Source: Methylotenera sp.
Lineage (GTDB): Bacteria > Pseudomonadota > Gammaproteobacteria > Burkholderiales > Burkholderiaceae_C
NCBI GenBank assembly: GCA_021738245.1
Contig: JAIPCJ010000010.1
Span: 1-49,108, forward strand
Length of the DNA: 49,108 nucleotides
Reading direction: 5' to 3'
Both the position numbers and the translations under genes were made by a program. Below the pieces are notes generated by a model that was not told the DNA's origin, did not search any database, and saw nothing but the letters and a program-made list of their open reading frames with translations. This document shows, in pieces, positions 35,987-44,998 of the stretch (positions within the stretch are counted from its first letter, which is position 1; each line of letters opens with the position of its first letter).

Positions 35987-38365
35987 ATGCCGCAGCGTCC
36001 TCACGACCCCTTCTTCGACGGCCAGCCGCAGGCCGTGGGCTTGCGGCTGGCCGCCAATGGCGAGCCACCGGAGCCGCCGGACCCGCTGGAGAACCTCACC
36101 AGCCAGCCTACGGCCGACCCTCTGCTGCAAGCGTTGTCCTGGCTCACGCGCCACCATGGCAAGCCGCGTTCGCCCGATTCCTTGCGGGCGGGCGTGCCGA
36201 TCGAGGGGCTGCTGACGCCGGACGGTGCGATCCGCGTGATGCGCGAGGCGGGCTACAACGCCGGGCTGTTGCGCAAGTCGATCGACGACATCCACGACCT
36301 GCTGCTGCCCGCGGTGCTGCTGCTGCATGGTGGCGACGCCTGCGTGCTGGTGCGCCGCCTGGATGACCCGGCGGCGGTGTCGCCAGGCACGTGCCGCTAC
36401 GAGGTGGTGTTCCCCGGGCCTGAGGCGGCGGCCGTGCCGGCCACCACGGCGGAACTCGAACCCGAGTACAGCGGTTTCATGCTCGCGGTGTCGCTGGTGC
36501 AGGCCACGCAATCGAGCCGCGGCGAGTCGCCGTTGCTGCAGATGCGGGGTCAGGGCCTGTCGTCGCACTGGCTGTGGGGCACCCTGAAGCGGTTCATTCC
36601 CTACTACCGCGCGTCCATGGTGGCGGCCTTGCTGTCCAACGTGCTGATGCTGGCCTCGGGGCTGGTCACCGCGGTCATCTACGACAAGGTGATCCCGCAC
36701 CAGGCAATGGTGACGCTGTGGACGCTGGCCATCGGCGCTGGCGTGGCCATGCTGTTCGACCTGTTCGCGCGGCAGCTGCGGTCTCACCTCATCGACCTGG
36801 CCGGACGCAAGGCTGACCTCGTCATCGGCGCCAAGCTGTACCGCCAGACGCTGGGCGTGCGCATGGAGCACAAGCCGGCCTCGGCGGGGTCGTATGCGCA
36901 CTATCTGGGCCAGGTGGAGATGGTGCGCGAGTTTTTTGCCGGCGCGACGTTGTCCGCCTTGTCGGACCTGCCTTTCCTCGTGATCTTCATCGGGATGACG
37001 TTCGTCATCGGCGGCCCGCTGGGCTGGGTGCTGGTGATCGCCGTGCCGATCATCATGGGCACGACCTGGGTCATGCAGGGGGCCATGCGCCGTGCCATGC
37101 GGGCCAATCTCCAGGAAACCGCGGACCTGCATGGCACCTTGGTCGAGTCGCTCGAGGGCCTGGAAGACCTCAAGACCTCCGGCGCGGAAGGCCGTTTCCT
37201 GCGCCGCTACGAGCACGCCACGGCCGTGGCTGCCGACACCGCGTTGACATCGCGTGCATTGACGTCATGGAGCATGAACCTCTCCAGCACGATGCAGCAG
37301 GCGGTCAACCTGATCATCCTGGTGTGGGGCGTCTATCTGATCCACGACGGGCAGATCACGTCGGGCGCGTTGATCGGTGCGGTGATGTTCGCCAGCCGCG
37401 CCACCGCGCCCCTGGGCAGCCTGATCAGCCTGGCAAACCGCTTTCAGGGGGCGCGGGCGGCGATGCTCTCCTTGAACCAGATGATGAATGCGCCGGTGGA
37501 GCGCGACAGCAGCCGCAGCTACGTGCCGCTGGACACCGTGACGGGCAAGGTCGGGCTGAATGACGTGGGCTTCTCGTACCCCGCCGCAGCCACCTCGCAT
37601 GCGCAGACCACGGGTGACGTGCCTGCGCCCAAGGTGCTGCGCAATGCCACGATGCGCCTGGAGGCCGGCGAAAGGGTGGCCATCCTCGGCCGCATCGGCA
37701 GCGGCAAATCGACCATCCTGCGGCTGCTGGGCGGCCTGTATCAACCCACCGAGGGCATGGTGGAGGTGGATGGCATCGACCTGCGTCAGGTCGACCCGGC
37801 CGAGTACCGCGCGCGTGTGGGTTTTGTCAGCCAGGAGCCCCGGCTGTTCCTGGGCACGCTGCGCGACAACGTGCTGATGGGCCGGGCGCATCTGGACGCC
37901 AGCAGTTTGGTGGAGGTCGCCAAGCTGACCGGCCTGGACCGTGTCATCGCCAGCCATCCCATGGGTTGGGACCTGCCGGTGGGCGAGATGGGGCAGCTGC
38001 TGTCGGGCGGGCAGCGCCAGCTCGTGGCGCTGGCGCGCGCGCTGGTGACCAAGCCGCAGATCCTGCTGATGGACGAGCCCACCAGCTCGATGGATGCCCA
38101 GAGCGAACTGGCCTTCCTGCGCCAGCTGCGCGATGCGGCGGGTACGGCCACGCTGGTGGTCGTGACGCACCGCCCGGCGGTGCTGGAGCTGGTGCGGCGG
38201 ATCATCGTCGTGGATGCGGGCCGCATCGTGATGGACGGCCCGCGTGACCAGGTGCTGGCGGCGTTGTCGGGCGTGCGCCCGACGCCGGCGGCTGGAGCCG
38301 CTGGCGGTGACGGCGTGCACATGCACCCCGCCGCCCAGCCCGTGCAGCGCAGCGCCAGCGTATGA
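35987..38365 (+). CDS. Type I secretion ABC transporter with degenerate C39 domain (LapB-like)
   Basis: The 792-residue protein begins with a C39-like domain (about 40-160) that lacks the catalytic cysteine, so it should bind but not cleave its substrate. The membrane domain spans about 190-460. The ATPase domain has Walker A GRIGSGKST (568-576), the signature LLSGGQRQLVALARAL and Walker B ILLMDEPTSSMD. This is the architecture of LapB/HlyB-like exporters. The ATG follows the GT41 TAA directly, and the stop overlaps the adaptor gene (ATGA), indicating one operon. The likely cargo is the repeat protein at 46826-49108. Confidence 0.93.
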   Translation: MPQRPHDPFFDGQPQAVGLRLAANGEPPEPPDPLENLTSQPTADPLLQALSWLTRHHGKPRSPDSLRAGVPIEGLLTPDGAIRVMREAGYNAGLLRKSIDDIHDLLLPAVLLLHGGDACVLVRRLDDPAAVSPGTCRYEVVFPGPEAAAVPATTAELEPEYSGFMLAVSLVQATQSSRGESPLLQMRGQGLSSHWLWGTLKRFIPYYRASMVAALLSNVLMLASGLVTAVIYDKVIPHQAMVTLWTLAIGAGVAMLFDLFARQLRSHLIDLAGRKADLVIGAKLYRQTLGVRMEHKPASAGSYAHYLGQVEMVREFFAGATLSALSDLPFLVIFIGMTFVIGGPLGWVLVIAVPIIMGTTWVMQGAMRRAMRANLQETADLHGTLVESLEGLEDLKTSGAEGRFLRRYEHATAVAADTALTSRALTSWSMNLSSTMQQAVNLIILVWGVYLIHDGQITSGALIGAVMFASRATAPLGSLISLANRFQGARAAMLSLNQMMNAPVERDSSRSYVPLDTVTGKVGLNDVGFSYPAAATSHAQTTGDVPAPKVLRNATMRLEAGERVAILGRIGSGKSTILRLLGGLYQPTEGMVEVDGIDLRQVDPAEYRARVGFVSQEPRLFLGTLRDNVLMGRAHLDASSLVEVAKLTGLDRVIASHPMGWDLPVGEMGQLLSGGQRQLVALARALVTKPQILLMDEPTSSMDAQSELAFLRQLRDAAGTATLVVVTHRPAVLELVRRIIVVDAGRIVMDGPRDQVLAALSGVRPTPAAGAAGGDGVHMHPAAQPVQRSASV

Positions 38366-39567
38366 GCAAGACACTGAGCCGGCAAGAAGGGCTTTTCGTC
38401 AGCGCCATCCATGCTGCCGAGATCGACGAGCCCATGCCCCGCGCCACCTGGGCGCTGTACCTGCTCTGCGCGGTGGTCGCGGCGGGCATCGTGTGGTCGT
38501 CGCTGGCGCATGTCGACGAAATCACCCGCAGCGATGGCCGCATCGTGCCCGATGGCCGTGAGCAGGTCATTGCCAGCCTGGATGCCGGCATCCTGCACGA
38601 GCTGAAGGTGAGGGAAGGGCAGGAGGTGCAGGCCGGCCAGGAACTGGTGACGCTGGACCCCACCCGCGCCGAGTCGCAGCAGGCCGAAGGGCAGGCGCGG
38701 CTGCTGGCGCTGAAGGCTGCCGCGGCGCGCGTGAACGCTGAAGCGAATGGGCGCGCCAGCATCCAGTGGCCGCCCGAGGTGGATGCGAACTCCCGCTACG
38801 CACAGGCGGAGGCCGAGTCTTTCGAGGCCCGCAAGCGCGTGCTGGATGAAGCCGTGGCGGCCATCAACCGCAGCTTGGGCATGATCAGCAAGGAACTCAA
38901 GCTGGCCCAGGACATGTCCCGCAGTGGCCTGATGAGCGATGTCGAGGTGATGCGCCTGAGCCGCCAGGTCAATGAAGTGCAGCAGCAGCGCGCCGAGCGG
39001 GTGGCGCGCTACCGCCAGGAAGCCAGCCAGGAGCTGGTGCGGGTGCAGAACGAAATGGCGCAGCTCAACGAGCAGATGGTGGTGCGGCAGGATGCGCTGA
39101 CGCGCACGGTGCTGCGCTCGCCGGTGCGCGGTGTGGTGAAGTCGATCAAGGCAGGCACCATCGGCGGCATCGTGGGCAGTGGCACACCCATCATGGAGAT
39201 TGCACCCATCGGCCCGCAAGTGCTGGTGGAAGCCCGGATCAAGCCCAAGGACATCGGCTTCGTGCGCCTGGGCCAGACGGCCGAGGTCAAACTCGCCGGC
39301 TATGACTTCAACGTGTACGGCGGGCTTGAAGGCAAGGTCACCTTCATCAGCCCCGATGCGGTGACCGAAGGGGACAAGAGCGCCGAGGGCGGGCATTACC
39401 GCGTCATCGTGAAATCCGAGCGCAACACGCTCAAGTTCAAGGGGCAGCCATTGCCCGTCATTCCCGGCATGACGGCTGTCATCGAGATCAAGACGGGCGA
39501 GCGCTCGGTGCTGAGCTACCTGCTGCGCCCGATGCTGAAGTCACAGGAAGCCCTGCGCGAGCGGTAA
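38362..39567 (+). CDS. HlyD/LapC-family periplasmic adaptor
   Basis: The 401-residue adaptor has one N-terminal membrane helix (about 30-52). Periplasmic lipoyl/barrel-sandwich halves flank a long coiled coil (about 105-235), followed by a beta-barrel domain with VLVEARIKPKDIGFVRLGQ. The C-terminal GMTAVIEIKTGERSVLSYLLRP is the usual HlyD-family end. It links the ABC transporter to the TolC-like channel in the type I secretion complex. Its start overlaps the ABC gene stop. Confidence 0.93.
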   Translation: MSKTLSRQEGLFVSAIHAAEIDEPMPRATWALYLLCAVVAAGIVWSSLAHVDEITRSDGRIVPDGREQVIASLDAGILHELKVREGQEVQAGQELVTLDPTRAESQQAEGQARLLALKAAAARVNAEANGRASIQWPPEVDANSRYAQAEAESFEARKRVLDEAVAAINRSLGMISKELKLAQDMSRSGLMSDVEVMRLSRQVNEVQQQRAERVARYRQEASQELVRVQNEMAQLNEQMVVRQDALTRTVLRSPVRGVVKSIKAGTIGGIVGSGTPIMEIAPIGPQVLVEARIKPKDIGFVRLGQTAEVKLAGYDFNVYGGLEGKVTFISPDAVTEGDKSAEGGHYRVIVKSERNTLKFKGQPLPVIPGMTAVIEIKTGERSVLSYLLRPMLKSQEALRER

Positions 39568-39570
39568 CTG

Positions 39571-39592
39571 CGGGCGCCTCGCCCTGTTTTTC
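39571..39592 (+). terminator. Weak terminator-like hairpin between adaptor and TolC-like genes
   Basis: GGGCG (39572-39576) and CGCCC (39580-39584) form a 5-bp stem with a 3-base loop, followed by TGTTTTT. The stem is short, so it may only attenuate transcription into the TolC-like gene. Confidence 0.35.
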
Positions 39593-39634
39593 AGCGCTTT
39601 GAGGGGGTGGCCTGCATGGTCTAGTGACAGGGCC

Positions 39635-41056
39635 ATGCTGTATCTCTCCCGCCTCTTCATCGCCCTCGGTCTTGCGGTCCTCGGACCGTTGGCCCTGGCC
39701 CAGTCGCGTCCTGCTCGCGCCGTGGCGACCCCGGCCGCGCCCGCTGCCGAGGCGCCGCCCTCGCAGGGGCGCTGCAACGAAGACGACGCAGGTCTGTCCC
39801 GGCTCGGGCGCGAGATGAGCGCGCTGGAGACCTCCGACGGCGATCCCCGCGCGGCACTCCAGGACTTGATCGACAAGACCCTGGCCCGCAGCAAGGCGGT
39901 CGGCGCGGTTCGTCTGCTGGCCGAGGCTGCGCGTGCTGACCTGGCTGAGGCCCAGGCCGCGAGCCTGCCCACGGCCAGCCTTGGCATTGGCGTCAACGCC
40001 CTGCGCCAGACCATTGGCGGCACGACCGTCGGGCGCGGCGGCCTGGTCTCGGCGACCTTGAGCGCCGGCATGCCGCTGTGGGACTTCGGTCGCATTGCGA
40101 AGCTGACCGAATGGCGCAAGGAACTGGCCGAGGTGGCCGCGCAGGGCCAGCGCAGCGCGGAGGAGCAACTGGCGCTCAGCACCGTGACGCTGGCGCTGGA
40201 CCGCAGCCGCTACGTGCTGCAAGCGCAGGTCTACACCCAGTACGTGCGCAAGATGGCCTGCCTGGTGGATGCCCTGGAGATCATCACCAAGGCCGACCGC
40301 GGTCGTGCCAGTGAAATGGTGCAAGCCCAGAAGAGCCTGCAGCAGGCAGACCTGTCGCTGGAGCAAACCATGTCGGCGCTGCGCCAGACCGAGGTGCGCA
40401 TGAAGCGCCTGGTGGGCGAGCCGCTGCCGCCCAGCATCGGCATGACGCCGTCCCTGTCGCTGCTGCCGGACCTGGAGCAGATGCAGAGCGACATCCTCCT
40501 GGCGCCGGATGTGGCGCAGGCCGAAGCGCAGGCCCGCTCGCAGCGCAGCTTGGCCGAGTCGGTCATTGCCGGCCAGAAGCCGAGCATCAGCGTGACCGGC
40601 AGTGCGGGAGCACAGTTTCGCTCGGGCAACAACCTGGGCAGCGACAGCCGCTCCACCGACATTGGCGCGGGGGTGTCCATCACCATTCCCATCCTGCAAC
40701 CAGGCGCGGAGGCCCAGGCCAAGGCTGCGGTACAGCGCTATCGCGCCACCGTGCTGCAGCGCGATGAAACCATTGAAGCCAAGCGCTACCGGCTGCTGGA
40801 GATGCACGAGGTGGGAACGTCAACGCTGGATCGGGCGCGCCGCATCATCGAGATTCTGCGCAACAGCGACCGGGTGCGCGCCTTCACGCTGCAGCAATGG
40901 CAGCAATTGGGGCGCCGCTCGCTGTTCGACGTGATGGCCGCGGAGGGCGACTACTATTCCATGCGAGTTGCCCACGTGAATGCGATGTTTGACGCTCAGC
41001 AGATCGTTGCCATGATCTGGAGCATGGGACGCGGTGTGGCGACGCCGCTGCGATGA
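39635..41056 (+). CDS. TolC-family outer membrane channel of the type I system
   Basis: The 473-residue protein starts with a Sec signal (about 5-23). It shows two outer membrane efflux protein halves with the typical long helices and beta regions (for example SATLSAGMPLWDFGRIAKL and GAGVSITIPILQPGAEAQAK). TolC/LapE-like proteins form the trimeric channel through which the adaptor delivers substrate. The stop overlaps the next gene's ATG. I chose the ATG at 39635 because the signal peptide begins there. Confidence 0.9.
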   Translation: MLYLSRLFIALGLAVLGPLALAQSRPARAVATPAAPAAEAPPSQGRCNEDDAGLSRLGREMSALETSDGDPRAALQDLIDKTLARSKAVGAVRLLAEAARADLAEAQAASLPTASLGIGVNALRQTIGGTTVGRGGLVSATLSAGMPLWDFGRIAKLTEWRKELAEVAAQGQRSAEEQLALSTVTLALDRSRYVLQAQVYTQYVRKMACLVDALEIITKADRGRASEMVQAQKSLQQADLSLEQTMSALRQTEVRMKRLVGEPLPPSIGMTPSLSLLPDLEQMQSDILLAPDVAQAEAQARSQRSLAESVIAGQKPSISVTGSAGAQFRSGNNLGSDSRSTDIGAGVSITIPILQPGAEAQAKAAVQRYRATVLQRDETIEAKRYRLLEMHEVGTSTLDRARRIIEILRNSDRVRAFTLQQWQQLGRRSLFDVMAAEGDYYSMRVAHVNAMFDAQQIVAMIWSMGRGVATPLR

Positions 41057-43440
41057 GAAAAACCATGACGAACACCCCACCCATCCTGATCATCAGCTTC
41101 AACAATCACGAATTTGTTGGCAACACGATTTCTCAGTTGCACCGGTTGGGCATTGATGACGCAAGCATCATCGTCATCGACAACGCGAGCAACTGGGATG
41201 AGAGCCAGGCGTTTCTTGAGACACTGAAATGCCGGGTGATTCGAAATGCAGAGAATTTCGGGCACCTGTGCTGGGCGCGACCCGAGATCTACAGCACCTT
41301 GCCGGACAAGTTCTGTGTGACGGATCCGGACCTGCAGTTCAATCCGAATCTCCCCAAGAACTTCATCGAGGTGATGTCGGAGTTGGCTGACCGTTTCCAG
41401 GCGAGCAAAGTGGGTTTTGCGCTGGACATCGCCGACGGCGACCTGATGTTTCAGTACCCGGACTATCACCTCGGGCAAAGCATCCTCGAGTGGGAAAGCC
41501 AGTTCTGGAAACAGCGGGTGCCGGGAGAATCCCTGGAGGTGTACCTTGCCGAGGTGGACACGACGTTTCACGTGTTCAACAAGCACGGTTTCCATCGGCG
41601 CCAGTTGCGGGTGGCCGGAGACTACACGGCCAAGCATCTGCCCTGGTACCGGACGAATCCAGTGATTCCGCCCGAGCGCATGACGATGGTCTACCGCCAT
41701 GCGACGCGGGTGTCCACCATCGCGCGTTTTCACATGCGCCAGCACGAAGGTTTGCGGGATGTCGAATTGCCGGTGGCCGATCCGGCCGCCGCTGCCGCCT
41801 CCCGGCGCGTGACCGGCCCGGCCTCTGCCGTGCACCTCTACCAGATTGCCTATTCCGAAGAGACCTTTGCCGCGGTCGAGCCCGGCTACCAGGTGCTCGA
41901 CAACCGCGCCAACGAGCGGCCGGATTGGTATGAGTATTGGCCCATTCGGCGCTTCTTGCTCGAGCAGGCGCTGGACGAGCGCGCGTTCTATGGTTTTTTC
42001 TCGCCCAAATTCGGCAAGAAGACCCAGCTGAATCACGCGCAGGTGTCAGAGTTTGTCAGGCAGGCGTCCGCGGATCATGACGTGGTCCTGTTTTCGCCGC
42101 AGCCCGATATGGCGGCATTCTTCTTGAATGTTTTCGAGCAGGGCGAGTTGTTTGACCCGGGCTTTATTGCGGCCACTGAAGGCTTCTTGCGCAAGATCGG
42201 CAATGAAGTGAATGTGCGCAATCTGGTGATGGATTCATCACAGATCGTGTTCTCCAATTACTTCGTGGCGCGGCCGGCGTTCTGGCGGCGTTGGCTGGAG
42301 ATCGCGGAGCAGTTGTTTGCGCTGTGCGAAGGGCCGGATTCCCCTGAGAAGACCGCCTGCACGATGCCCACCACCTACCCCGGCCAGGCGCAACGCAAGG
42401 TGTTCATGCAGGAGCGTCTGGCGTCCTTCGTGCTGGCGACCGAGCCGCAGTGGCGCGCCAAGGCGGCCGACCCCTTCGGCTTTGCCTGGTCCATGACCCG
42501 GTTCCGCGAGTATCCGACGCAGGCCTACATCAGCGATGCCTTGAAGCTGGCCTACCGGACGCAGCGGTTTCCTGAGTACCTCGATGCCTATGCGAAGACG
42601 CGTGAACAATTCGCGAAGGCCTCGAGCGGTGCCCCCGAGGCCCAGGCATCAGCGAACGCGACCGCTCATCGCGTGCTGCCGTCGGTGGAGGCCCTGCATC
42701 GCAGCAAGGCCGGCAAGGCCAGCAATAAATGGGCGTCCTACCTGACGTATTACGATCAGCTTTTCGCGCCACTGCGGCATTCGCCGGTTCGGATGCTGGA
42801 GATCGGCGTCCAGAACGGGGGCTCTCTGGAAACCTGGTCGCAGTACTTTGCCCAGGGGCAGTTGTTTGTCGGCTGCGACATCGATCCGAAGTGCGGCCTG
42901 CTGCGGTATGACGACAAGCGCATCAATATCGTGGTCGGCGATGCCAATGCGGCCGAGACGTACGAGAAGATTGCTGCGTATACGCCGCAGTTTGACATTG
43001 TCATTGATGATGGTTCACACCGGTCCAATGACATCATCAACTCCTTCCTGAGGTATTTTCCCCACGTCAGTCCTGGGGGCTTGTATGTGATCGAAGACAC
43101 CCACTGCCTCTATTGGAATATTTACGGCGGTGGCGTGTTGAACGATTACGGTGCCTATGCGTTCTTCAAGCGTCTGGTGGATGTCCTGGGCTTCGAGTTC
43201 TGGAAGGACGACTTGAGCATCAATGCGTATCTGCGTACCTTCTTTGACCAGCGAGCCACGCCGGGCTTCATTCTCGATGGCTGGATTGACGGCATCGAGT
43301 TCAAGAATTCGGTGATCACCATCAGGAAGGCGCTGCAACCAGGTCATGAAAAGCTGGGTGAGCAGATCTTGTCGGGCACTGAGCATCAAGTCCATCTTTT
43401 CGGACCTGCCCCTTCCCAGCCGGCTGCGGTGCGCCCATGA
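41053..43440 (+). CDS. Multidomain glycosyltransferase-methyltransferase
   Basis: The 795-residue protein has at least three parts. Residues 1-250 look like a GT2-like GT-A domain, opening PPILIISFNNHEFVGNTISQL with an acidic DPDLQF near 95. Residues 265-530 form a middle region I do not recognise, with QVLDNRANERPDWYEYWPIR. Residues 560-760 are a class I SAM methyltransferase of the MycE/TylF-like group, with MLEIGVQNGGSLETW, FDIVIDDGSHRS and YVIEDTH. It would add and methylate a sugar of a glycan on the exported protein. The codons are visibly more A/T-rich than upstream genes, which hints at acquisition by transfer. ATG 41053 overlaps the TolC-like stop; ATG 41065 is an alternative start. 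Confidence 0.75.
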   Translation: MRKTMTNTPPILIISFNNHEFVGNTISQLHRLGIDDASIIVIDNASNWDESQAFLETLKCRVIRNAENFGHLCWARPEIYSTLPDKFCVTDPDLQFNPNLPKNFIEVMSELADRFQASKVGFALDIADGDLMFQYPDYHLGQSILEWESQFWKQRVPGESLEVYLAEVDTTFHVFNKHGFHRRQLRVAGDYTAKHLPWYRTNPVIPPERMTMVYRHATRVSTIARFHMRQHEGLRDVELPVADPAAAAASRRVTGPASAVHLYQIAYSEETFAAVEPGYQVLDNRANERPDWYEYWPIRRFLLEQALDERAFYGFFSPKFGKKTQLNHAQVSEFVRQASADHDVVLFSPQPDMAAFFLNVFEQGELFDPGFIAATEGFLRKIGNEVNVRNLVMDSSQIVFSNYFVARPAFWRRWLEIAEQLFALCEGPDSPEKTACTMPTTYPGQAQRKVFMQERLASFVLATEPQWRAKAADPFGFAWSMTRFREYPTQAYISDALKLAYRTQRFPEYLDAYAKTREQFAKASSGAPEAQASANATAHRVLPSVEALHRSKAGKASNKWASYLTYYDQLFAPLRHSPVRMLEIGVQNGGSLETWSQYFAQGQLFVGCDIDPKCGLLRYDDKRINIVVGDANAAETYEKIAAYTPQFDIVIDDGSHRSNDIINSFLRYFPHVSPGGLYVIEDTHCLYWNIYGGGVLNDYGAYAFFKRLVDVLGFEFWKDDLSINAYLRTFFDQRATPGFILDGWIDGIEFKNSVITIRKALQPGHEKLGEQILSGTEHQVHLFGPAPSQPAAVRP

Positions 43441-43465
43441 CGGGTTGCGGCTGGGCTGACCACGC

Positions 43466-44215
43466 ATGAGCAAAAGCGCTGTCGTCTTCGCTGGTTATTT
43501 TCCGACGCCGTTTTCCTTGGCGGTGGGCGAGGAGTTCATTGCCTACTTCAGGCAGCATTACGCCGACTGTCATTTCTATGTTGGCTTGAATCCGGCCGCG
43601 TGCAATCAGGATTTCCTTCAGCTGCTGGCAGCGTCCGGGCTTCAGTACGAGGTGCGCATCGTGCCCGAATCACTGGTGGTCGACAGCGACGCAAGCGCGT
43701 ACCAGGCTGCGCTGTTACTGCTGCGTGAGGGGGAGCGTCAGGATTTTGATGTCCTCTATTTCTTTCATTCGAAGGGCGCCACCAATCCAACGTCCAAGCA
43801 GCTGCGTGAGTTCTTTCTTCCCCGTTTTGCGGATCGTGCACGCATTGAGGCCGCTTTCAGTCACGAGACGGTCGGCTCGTACTCGCTGTTTTTGGGTAAG
43901 TCGAAGAATCCATTCATTGACCAGTTGGGCGAACACTACGTCTTTGACAGGCCCTACTTTTATACCTACCTGTACTTCCACACCATCTATGCGCTGCGGG
44001 CGCGGCCGGTGCTGGATTTCGTGCATGGCTGTCAGCGCTCGTTTTTCGACGTGAAGCTGGTCGACCGCTACTTCTTCGAACGGGATTTTCCGCATGTGGT
44101 GTGGCGGCAAGGCTTCGTGCCCGCGTCGGAATTTCTCGTCGACTGGAATATGTGTTTTCCAGCCAGTGAAGTGGACTTTTCAGGGGATGCCCGGGCCCAC
44201 CTGAGCCACCGTTGA
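43466..44215 (+). CDS. Unrecognised protein of the glycan cluster
   Basis: I do not recognise this 249-residue protein. It starts VVFAGYFPTPFSLAVGEEF and contains FFHSKGATNPTSKQLREFF, a motif like those in some uncharacterised glycosyltransferases, and many aromatic residues in its second half. No signal peptide or membrane segment is seen. It follows the multidomain transferase gene by 25 bases on the same strand and shares its lower GC content. A sugar-transferring enzyme or an acceptor-binding protein is possible. It is the last plus-strand gene of the cluster. Confidence 0.65.
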   Translation: MSKSAVVFAGYFPTPFSLAVGEEFIAYFRQHYADCHFYVGLNPAACNQDFLQLLAASGLQYEVRIVPESLVVDSDASAYQAALLLLREGERQDFDVLYFFHSKGATNPTSKQLREFFLPRFADRARIEAAFSHETVGSYSLFLGKSKNPFIDQLGEHYVFDRPYFYTYLYFHTIYALRARPVLDFVHGCQRSFFDVKLVDRYFFERDFPHVVWRQGFVPASEFLVDWNMCFPASEVDFSGDARAHLSHR

Positions 44216-44327
44216 GGGGCCCGATCCCGGCCCGGCGTTTTGGCGCGTCCACGGTTCGGTGCCGCCCCAGGCCCCCGAAGAACGTCCTTGACCGCCGTTC
44301 CTGCGCGCGGCGGCGAGCGACATGGCG

Positions 44328-44990
44328 TCAGGCGCCGTACTCCACGTGCTTGTTCTCGATGTCGGAGAAAGAGGGCCGCTGAATCACGGTGCGCTTGCTC
44401 AGGATGTACCACCCGCCTTCGCGCTGCAGATCTTTCCAGATCATGTCGGCGGCGTAGTTGTGAAACATCAGGGGCCAATGCTGCGGGGCGAGCGCGGGCA
44501 ACAGTTCACGCAGGCGCTCGGCGCCCAGCAGGAACTTCGGGATCAACTTGAGCGCAGCCGCACGCGTGACGACATAGGCCGAGGTAGTCTGGGACGTGAT
44601 CACCTTGTGGAATGCGGGGTTGTCGGTGACTACCGACAGCACGGCATTGCCAGACAACAGCAAGGCGTCCCACGCGCTGCGGGCGGCCATGAAGGCGCGG
44701 GCATCGCTGGCGACTTCTGCGAGGCTTCGCACGAAGCGGAAGTCGTCTTCCAGCACCAGGCAATGCGGTGCCTGCGTTTCCGTCAGGAAGCGCATCAGCA
44801 CATTGGCGTGCGACAGCGCGCAGCCCACGCTGCCGTGCACCGCGGAACGGTAGGCACTGAATCGCTGAAGCTGGCCGGGGTCTGTGCCCAGTTGGCGCAG
44901 CTCTTCCTGGCACTCCGCCCACCGGTCCTGGCGCTCGTCCAGGTTGATGACGTACACGGGGCCGAACAGATCGTGAAGGGAGGTGTCCAT
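44328..44990 (-). CDS. GT25 family glycosyltransferase
   Basis: The 220-residue protein is GT25-like (LPS galactosyltransferase/LgtB-type). It has GPVYVINLDERQDRW at the front (about 10-24), GCALSHANVLMRFL (the SH-x-x-x box) and the acidic LVLEDDFRFV near 80. Members usually add galactose or glucose to an oligosaccharide. It follows the GT11-fusion gene by 8 bases on the minus strand, so both probably belong to one transcript. It could extend the sugar placed by the GT41 enzyme. Confidence 0.85.
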   Translation of the reverse strand: MDTSLHDLFGPVYVINLDERQDRWAECQEELRQLGTDPGQLQRFSAYRSAVHGSVGCALSHANVLMRFLTETQAPHCLVLEDDFRFVRSLAEVASDARAFMAARSAWDALLLSGNAVLSVVTDNPAFHKVITSQTTSAYVVTRAAALKLIPKFLLGAERLRELLPALAPQHWPLMFHNYAADMIWKDLQREGGWYILSKRTVIQRPSFSDIENKHVEYGA

Positions 44991-44998
44991 GAGGGCGC

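Noticed and set aside
35294-37216. 640-codon antisense frame across the GT41 and ABC transporter genes
   Set aside because: Crosses two well-supported genes and has shadow composition.
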